This document shows, piece after piece, positions 23,212 to 27,815 of a DNA stretch of 27,815 nucleotides. The stretch comes from CAZPDM01 sp964585305 (GTDB taxonomy: Bacteria > Planctomycetota > Uabimicrobiia > Uabimicrobiales > JABWCH01): positions 1 through 27,815 of the forward strand of contig CAZPDM010000061.1 of assembly GCA_964585305.1 (NCBI GenBank), in the 5' to 3' direction. The notes beneath the pieces are model-generated. The model was not told where the DNA came from and ran no database searches. It was given only the letters and a program-made list of their open reading frames with translations. Numbering within the stretch: the stretch's first letter is position 1; every line of letters begins with the position of its first letter. A program made the translations under genes and the position numbers.

Positions 23212-23243
23212 GGAAAGCCTCCTCATATTTTTTCTTTGTTTTT

Positions 23244-23331
23244 TTCTTGATAAAAATTTGTTTTTTTTTAATTTTTTTCTTCTTGATAAAAATTTGTAGA
23301 GCAACTATAATGCCAACATAATTTTTATCAA
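23244..23331. repeat. Two direct and one inverted copy of an A/T-rich element in a divergent promoter region
   Basis: TTCTTGATAAAAATTTG occurs at 23244-23260 and again at 23280-23296, 36 bp apart. A 12-bp inverted partner, AATTTTTATCAA, lies at 23320-23331 and can form a perfect stem with 23283-23294. The block lies between the divergent genes 22321-23211 (minus) and 23370-24158 (plus), where a shared operator would be placed. Low complexity (T-runs) also permits a slippage origin. Confidence 0.6.
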
Positions 23332-23369
23332 AAAAGTAATATTTGTAATTCATAAGAAAAGAAAATTTT

Positions 23370-24158
23370 ATGCAACCAATTGAAGATATTCCTATATCTA
23401 TATGCAAAGGATTATATGGAATTTTCTGCGATATAGATGATACTATTACCACAGATGGAAAACTTTTAGATTGTTCTTATCAAGCTCTTTGGAATGCTTA
23501 TAATGCTGGATTGCGTGTAGTACCCATAACGGGAAGGCCCGCAGGATGGGTAGATCATATTGCTCGTATGTGGCCTGTTCATGCTGTTATTGGAGAAAAT
23601 GGGGCTTTTTATTTTTGGATGCAAGATGGTAAAATGCACCGATATTTTTTGCAAAATGGTGAAACAAGAGAATCTAATCGAATTAAGCTACAAGAATTGA
23701 AGAAAAAAATTCTTGCTCGAATTCCAGGAGTTCAAGTTGCAGCAGATCAACTTTATCGAGAATCTGATTTAGCAATCGATTTTTGCGAAGATGTTCCTGC
23801 TGTCTCTCGAAAAGAGGTAGAAAAAGTCGTAGAAATTTTTCAAGAAGCCGGAGCGCAAGCAAAAATCAGTTCGATTCATGTAAATGGATGGTTTGGCGAT
23901 TTTAATAAACTTTCGACTTGTAAATTATTACTTCAGCAACTTTGGCAAGAAAAACCAGAAGAAAATTTACATAAATATATTTTTTGTGGCGATTCTCCAA
24001 ATGATGAACCAATGTTTGCAGGGTTTTCCCATAGTGTAGGAGTAGCAAATATTCAACCTTGGCTAAATATGATGAAATTTCATCCAAGCTATATTTCTAG
24101 TGAGCGTGGTGCGCAAGGGTTTGCAAAAATTGTCCAAGTTATTCTTTCAAAACGTTAG
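23370..24158 (+). CDS. HAD-superfamily (type IIB) sugar-phosphatase-like hydrolase
   Basis: 262 residues, ATG 23370, with only a weak AAGAAAAG in front. HAD motifs are motif I DIDDTIT (nucleophile D21, acid D23), motif II ITGRPAG, and motif IV GDSPNDEPMF near the C-terminus, with a Lys in FNKLSTCKLLL. The cap is placed between motifs II and III, as in the Cof / trehalose-phosphate / mannosyl-3-phosphoglycerate / sucrose phosphatase group (IIB). AVIGENGAFYF is a common feature of this group. It therefore probably removes phosphate from a sugar phosphate in the cytoplasm; the substrate cannot be told from sequence. It stands alone, divergent from the secreted-protein gene. Confidence 0.87.
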   Translation: MQPIEDIPISICKGLYGIFCDIDDTITTDGKLLDCSYQALWNAYNAGLRVVPITGRPAGWVDHIARMWPVHAVIGENGAFYFWMQDGKMHRYFLQNGETRESNRIKLQELKKKILARIPGVQVAADQLYRESDLAIDFCEDVPAVSRKEVEKVVEIFQEAGAQAKISSIHVNGWFGDFNKLSTCKLLLQQLWQEKPEENLHKYIFCGDSPNDEPMFAGFSHSVGVANIQPWLNMMKFHPSYISSERGAQGFAKIVQVILSKR

Positions 24159-24234
24159 ATTCTATTCTTTAGACGCATTTAGATAATTAAGAGTTTCAAT
24201 ATTTTTCTTATTATCAATTTTTTTATAAAAAAAC

Positions 24235-24263
24235 TTGCAAAATTTGAAATTTTTTGGTACTCT
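24235..24263 (+). promoter_or_regulatory. Promoter candidate for the metallophosphoesterase gene
   Basis: TTGCAA (24235-24240), a 17-nt spacer and TACTCT (24258-24263) preceded by TGG, an extended -10 form. The box matches are modest (4/6 and 3/6). Transcription would start near 24270, about 75 nt before the GTG start. Confidence 0.35.
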
Positions 24264-24291
24264 AAGGAAATAGCGTGATTTTTCCAAAGAT

Positions 24292-24322
24292 TTTTTTTGT
24301 AAATATTTTTTTTACAAAAAAA
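24292..24322 (+). other. A/T hairpin directly before the metallophosphoesterase start
   Basis: Perfect 12-bp stem TTTTTTTGTAAA (24292-24303) / TTTACAAAAAAA (24311-24322), 7-nt loop, ending 22 nt before the GTG start and 10 nt before the AAAGGG ribosome site. It is weakly stable (nearly all A-U) but could respond to temperature or shape the leader. Confidence 0.4.
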
Positions 24323-24344
24323 TAACATGAAAGGGATTGCTTGC

Positions 24345-26000
24345 GTGAGACGCCGTGAATTTTTGAAAGCAGTAGCCGCAACTCTATTTTTAGGCCCCGC
24401 GTTATTAAAAGCGCAACCCCCAATTTTATTGGATGACTACCAGACTTTAGCTCCCAAATTACGAGCTATATTAGAAATGACAACACTTCATCATCGCTCT
24501 GGTGTGGATATTCAAAATTCTATTACACAAAATCTTTTTGGGGAAGCAATGCTTATACGTAATAGCTTGCTCAATCAAAATATTCCCATAAGAACTAACC
24601 CCAAAACATTACTATTTTGTGGTCATATTACAGATACTCATATTCTTGATGAAGAATCTCCTGCGCGTGTGGCCGCTGCAGAATTATTCTTAGAAGAATT
24701 AGGTGTACGTAGCGGATACTATCCTAATGAAGACTTGACTCTACAAGTTTTTGATTCTATGATAAAAACTTTAAACACGATTCATAACGAATCAAACTTA
24801 GATTTTCTTATCAATACTGGTGATAGTTTAGACAATGCTCAAAATAATGAACTTGGTTGGTTTATTCGAATGATTGAAGGCGGAAGGATTGATCCTGATA
24901 CTGGCTCAGATGAAGATCCTCTCTTCGGATCAAATAATGATTCCAACGATCCTTTTTTAGTGTATGGATTAAATAAGAAAATTCCATATTATACTGCAAT
25001 TGGAAACCATGATATTTTAGTTCAAGGGAATGTTCCAGAACAATTTCGCGAATTATATAATGCTATTGCTAAAAAAGTCATGGAAAGCATGACAATTCCT
25101 AATCCTGTTGGTAATTGGAGTAATGCAGTCCTTTCGCCCTGGATAAACCCACCAGATCCACATAACTTCAAACCTGGTTATGTTGTTGCAGACAATTCAC
25201 GTCGTCCGGTTACTGGAAATGAATTTATCCGTCAACATATCTATGCCCCAACATTCCGTCCTGTATTAGGATTTCCTAAATCTATTGCTAACCAGGAATA
25301 TGGATACTATAGCTTCTATCCCAAAGCAAATCTACCAATTAAAGTAGTTGTTTTAGATACTGCTTTACGCTTGGGAACTGCTATTGGAGCTATTCATCAA
25401 ACGCAGTTTAAAGATTTCTTAATCCCTCAACTAGAAGATGCCAAGGCAAAAAAAGAATTGGTAATTATAGTTTCGCATCATCCTGGAAAAAGCATCAAAA
25501 CTCTGCCCATTGGTCGTGAAGAAATGCTTCGCCGTTGCGGACGCAATCCTGAAATGCAAAAAATGCTTGCTGAATTATTAGCACCATTTGAAAAAGACAA
25601 TTCCTATATCTCTGGTAATGAGTTTGAGCAAACACTTATGTCCTACCCGAATATAATCCTTCATTTGGCAGGCCATCGTCATTGTCATCAGATTAGCCAA
25701 ATTGGTGAACCAGGGCATGGATATTGGGAAATTCAAACAGCTTCATTGCTAACTTATCCTCAACAAGCTCGACTTTTAGAAATAGTCTATGAAGGTAATA
25801 ATATTGGTGCCATTCATACTTGCATAGTAGATCATCAATCAAATGAAAATAGTTTAGCCGCACGTGCCCGCACTCTTGCTTATAAAGATGCCTATCCTTC
25901 TAAAAATTATCAACGTTGGATGGGCCAAAGCCAAGATCGCAATACAATTTTACGCTTTTCAATCCTTCCAGAAATAGCTCAAAAATTAGAAAATCTCTAA
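24345..26000 (+). CDS. Tat-exported calcineurin-like metallophosphoesterase
   Basis: 551 residues from GTG 24345, nine nucleotides after AAAGGG. An in-frame ATG at 24327 has no ribosome site and sits at the hairpin edge. The N-terminus RRREFLKAVAATLFLGPALL is a twin-arginine signal, with likely cleavage after LLKAQ, so the enzyme folds with its metals in the cytoplasm and is exported. Metal-binding motifs are complete: DTH (D97, H99), NTGDSLDN (D160), IGNHD (N221, H222), VSHHP, and AGHRHCH towards the C-terminus. The fold is a two-metal phosphoesterase. The overall layout resembles, from memory, the larger actinobacterial-type TIGR03767 proteins. The substrate is unknown, with phosphate esters or nucleotides as candidates. 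The peptidase gene follows after 53 bp. Confidence 0.88.
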   Translation: MRRREFLKAVAATLFLGPALLKAQPPILLDDYQTLAPKLRAILEMTTLHHRSGVDIQNSITQNLFGEAMLIRNSLLNQNIPIRTNPKTLLFCGHITDTHILDEESPARVAAAELFLEELGVRSGYYPNEDLTLQVFDSMIKTLNTIHNESNLDFLINTGDSLDNAQNNELGWFIRMIEGGRIDPDTGSDEDPLFGSNNDSNDPFLVYGLNKKIPYYTAIGNHDILVQGNVPEQFRELYNAIAKKVMESMTIPNPVGNWSNAVLSPWINPPDPHNFKPGYVVADNSRRPVTGNEFIRQHIYAPTFRPVLGFPKSIANQEYGYYSFYPKANLPIKVVVLDTALRLGTAIGAIHQTQFKDFLIPQLEDAKAKKELVIIVSHHPGKSIKTLPIGREEMLRRCGRNPEMQKMLAELLAPFEKDNSYISGNEFEQTLMSYPNIILHLAGHRHCHQISQIGEPGHGYWEIQTASLLTYPQQARLLEIVYEGNNIGAIHTCIVDHQSNENSLAARARTLAYKDAYPSKNYQRWMGQSQDRNTILRFSILPEIAQKLENL

Positions 26001-26053
26001 TTTGCATTCAAAAATTATCTTGAGAAGGAAAAAAATTCAAGGAGTTTTTTCTA

Positions 26054-27815
26054 ATGAAAAAATATGTTATCGCGACAATTATTCTTATGGCATTCTTAAT
26101 TAGCTATAAGGTTTATGTGATGAAAGAACAATACGAAGTTGAAAATTTTCTCCGAGAAGAAACTGCCAAACTTGCTCCCTTAGCTAAAGAAATGAACTTA
26201 GCATATTGGGAAGCCACTGGTACTGGCAAAAAAGAAGCATATCAAAAGTCTGCTGATTGTGAATTACAAATTCGCAAAGTTTTTAGCAATAAAGAAGCAT
26301 TTTCTAAAGCCAAAGAATTTTTAAAGAGCAATCTTCAAGATCCTTTACAAAGTCGTCAGCTTCAACTACTTTGCCTTGACTACATGGAAAACCAGATGGA
26401 TCCACAGTTAATGGAACAAATGGTAAAACTATCTTCGGAAGTAGAAAATGGTTTTAACACTTTCCGTGCAGAATTTGAAGGCAATAAAGTTCCAGATAAT
26501 GTACTTGTAGAAGTACTCAAAAAAGAAAAAAATATAGAACGTCGTAAAGCCGCCTGGGAATCATCTAAAACAGTTGGCGAAGCAATTGCTCCTAAATTAG
26601 TCGAACTTGTTAAACTTCGCAATAAAATTGCCCAATCTATGGGTTTCACAAATTTCTATGAAATGCGTCTGCAATTATCTGAGCAAAATCCTAAAGATAT
26701 TGAAGCCATTTTTGATGATTTGGCCAAAACAACCGAACAACCCTTTATTACACTGAAAAAATTTATTGATGCCAAATTACGCCAAAATTATGGATTAGCA
26801 GAAAATGAACCCATGTATCCATATTACTACCAAGATCGTTTCTTTCAGGAAACACAAGATATTGGCGGCATTGATATGGATGAATATTTAAAAGACAAAG
26901 ATGTCAAAAAAATAGTAGAAACTTTCTATAATGGCATGGGATTACCTGTAACTGAAATGTTCAAACGTTCTGATCTTTATGAACGTGAAGGCAAATATCA
27001 ACACGCATATTGCACAGATATTGATCGCGAAGGCGATGTTCGCACCATGATGTCTTTACGCAATAATCGTGATTGGCTGTCCACAACTCTTCATGAGCTT
27101 GGACATGGCGTATATTTCATGAATATCGATCGAAAATTGCCTTGGATTTTACGCGAACACTCTCATATTTTTACAACTGAAGCTATTGCAATGATGATGG
27201 AAGGCTGCACAACTAATATCAATTGGCTAAATAAAATGGTTGGTATTCCAGAAGATGTTCTCAAAAAATGGGAACCTATTTTAAACCTGGAATATAAAAT
27301 GGATAAACTGATTTTCTGCCGTTGGACATTAGTAATGTATAACTTCGAACGTCAGCTCTACAGCAATCCTGATCAAGATCTTAATAAATTATGGTGGGAT
27401 TTAGTAGAAAAATACCAAATGGTTACTCATATCCCTGGCCGCAATAAAGCTGATTGGGCGGCAAAAATCCATTTTACCTCTTCCCCAGTTTATTATCACA
27501 ACTATATGCTTGGCAATTTAATGGTTTCTCAAATGAAACATTTCATTGCAAAAAGAATTCTCAAACAAGACGATCTTAGCAAAGTTACTTTTATCAACCA
27601 ACCAGAAGTCGGAAAATTTTTACGCGAAAAAATCTTTAGCGTAGGTAAAAAATATCATTGGAAAAAAATGCTTACTAACGCATTTGGCGAATCTCTTACT
27701 GCCAAATATTTTGGGATGGATGTTGAAAAAGTAGAAATCCCAGAACAATTAAAGATTGCCGAACAACCCAAAGTTGAAACTCCTGTCGAACAACCTAAAG
27801 TTGAAACTCCTGTTG
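26054..27815 (+). CDS. M3/M2-like zinc metallopeptidase, partial, with C-terminal repeat tail
   Basis: 587 codons from ATG 26054 (AAGGAG nine nucleotides upstream) to the window edge. Residues 1-22 form an N-terminal hydrophobic signal or anchor (YVIATIILMAFLISYKVYV). The zinc site is HELGH (H347, E348, H351) with the third ligand E376 in IFTTEAIAMM. The 29-residue interval from first His to Glu equals that of thimet/oligoendopeptidase (M3) enzymes, and M2 peptidyl-dipeptidases are close relatives. The wording ERRKAAWESSKTVGEAIAP and LVKLRNKIAQSMGFTNFYEM fits the helical channel region of this group. It should cleave short peptides on the periplasmic side of the membrane. The C-terminus turns into an EQPKVETPV repeat and continues past the window. 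Confidence 0.86.
   Translation, partial: MKKYVIATIILMAFLISYKVYVMKEQYEVENFLREETAKLAPLAKEMNLAYWEATGTGKKEAYQKSADCELQIRKVFSNKEAFSKAKEFLKSNLQDPLQSRQLQLLCLDYMENQMDPQLMEQMVKLSSEVENGFNTFRAEFEGNKVPDNVLVEVLKKEKNIERRKAAWESSKTVGEAIAPKLVELVKLRNKIAQSMGFTNFYEMRLQLSEQNPKDIEAIFDDLAKTTEQPFITLKKFIDAKLRQNYGLAENEPMYPYYYQDRFFQETQDIGGIDMDEYLKDKDVKKIVETFYNGMGLPVTEMFKRSDLYEREGKYQHAYCTDIDREGDVRTMMSLRNNRDWLSTTLHELGHGVYFMNIDRKLPWILREHSHIFTTEAIAMMMEGCTTNINWLNKMVGIPEDVLKKWEPILNLEYKMDKLIFCRWTLVMYNFERQLYSNPDQDLNKLWWDLVEKYQMVTHIPGRNKADWAAKIHFTSSPVYYHNYMLGNLMVSQMKHFIAKRILKQDDLSKVTFINQPEVGKFLREKIFSVGKKYHWKKMLTNAFGESLTAKYFGMDVEKVEIPEQLKIAEQPKVETPVEQPKVETPV
27761..27815 (+). repeat. Tandem 27-bp coding repeat
   Basis: Units at 27761-27787 and 27788-27814 differ at two bases and both encode EQPKVETPV. 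A third unit starts at the window edge. The repeat forms a Pro/Glu/Lys/Val linker or tail on the peptidase. Confidence 0.85.

Noticed and set aside
26380..26649. 89-codon minus-strand frame opposite the peptidase gene
   Set aside because: Antisense shadow; no ribosome site or recognisable protein.
1..27815. CRISPR array, tRNA or rRNA genes, insertion sequences
   Set aside because: No regularly spaced repeats, no cloverleaf or rRNA sequence, and no transposase were seen on reading; an automated scan was not possible.

Overview
The window is AT-rich DNA, roughly one third G+C by eye, from a bacterium with a Gram-negative type envelope. It carries apolipoprotein N-acyltransferase, a DsbD-type exporter, a Tat substrate and a type IV pilus motor locus. 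A caspase-like/EF-hand/formylglycine-generating-enzyme fusion and a membrane protein ending in a DPFTGKPL-type segment recall Planctomycetota and related phyla. That placement is an inference, not a determination. One run of exactly 100 N shows that this is a draft assembly.

Layout. Positions 1-3469 (minus strand) hold fni (type 2 isopentenyl-diphosphate isomerase), followed by a large partial gene for an exported caspase-like protein that has lost its catalytic Cys and is fused to an FGE-sulfatase domain. A good sigma70-type promoter at 3593-3621 starts the pilus motor block on the plus strand: pilB1 (assembly ATPase), pilT (retraction ATPase), pilB2 (second assembly ATPase) and pilC (inner-membrane platform). 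After these come lnt, a dsbD interrupted by the N gap, an NhaC-type antiporter, a type II thioesterase, an unknown gene, a cold-shock-domain/DUF1294 membrane protein, two conserved hypothetical genes, an XPB-like helicase and a planctomycete-style membrane protein. A minus-strand gene for a small secreted protein follows, then on the plus strand a HAD phosphatase, a Tat-exported metallophosphoesterase and an M3-like metallopeptidase that runs off the right edge.

The main discovery is in pilB2. The gene looks broken: its reading frame stops after 300 codons, and the ATPase half resumes 1.6 kb later. The interruption, 7487-9140, is a group II intron. It has a GTGCG 5' end, an intact 34-nt domain V, a domain VI with a bulged A seven nucleotides from the 3' end, and an AT 3' end. 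Removing it joins codon 292 to an ATT codon and gives a full-length 572-residue PilB. Two perfect exon-intron pairings (7 bp and 6 bp) and a delta-delta' contact fix both splice sites.

The intron encodes a 361-residue protein with an intact frame. It matches group II maturase/reverse transcriptases, but every recognisable RT catalytic position is replaced (YADD has become YANQ, the RT3 Asp has become Cys, and PQG is gone). The RNA-binding maturase domain X is well kept. The simplest reading is an immobile intron domesticated inside a housekeeping gene and kept for splicing only, a bacterial parallel to plant MatK.

The neighbouring paralogue pilB1 carries the identical 14-nt splice-junction sequence uninterrupted, but lacks the IBS2 match. 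Several gene ends in the window carry strong hairpins without U-tracts, and the dsbD gap must be much longer than 100 bases.
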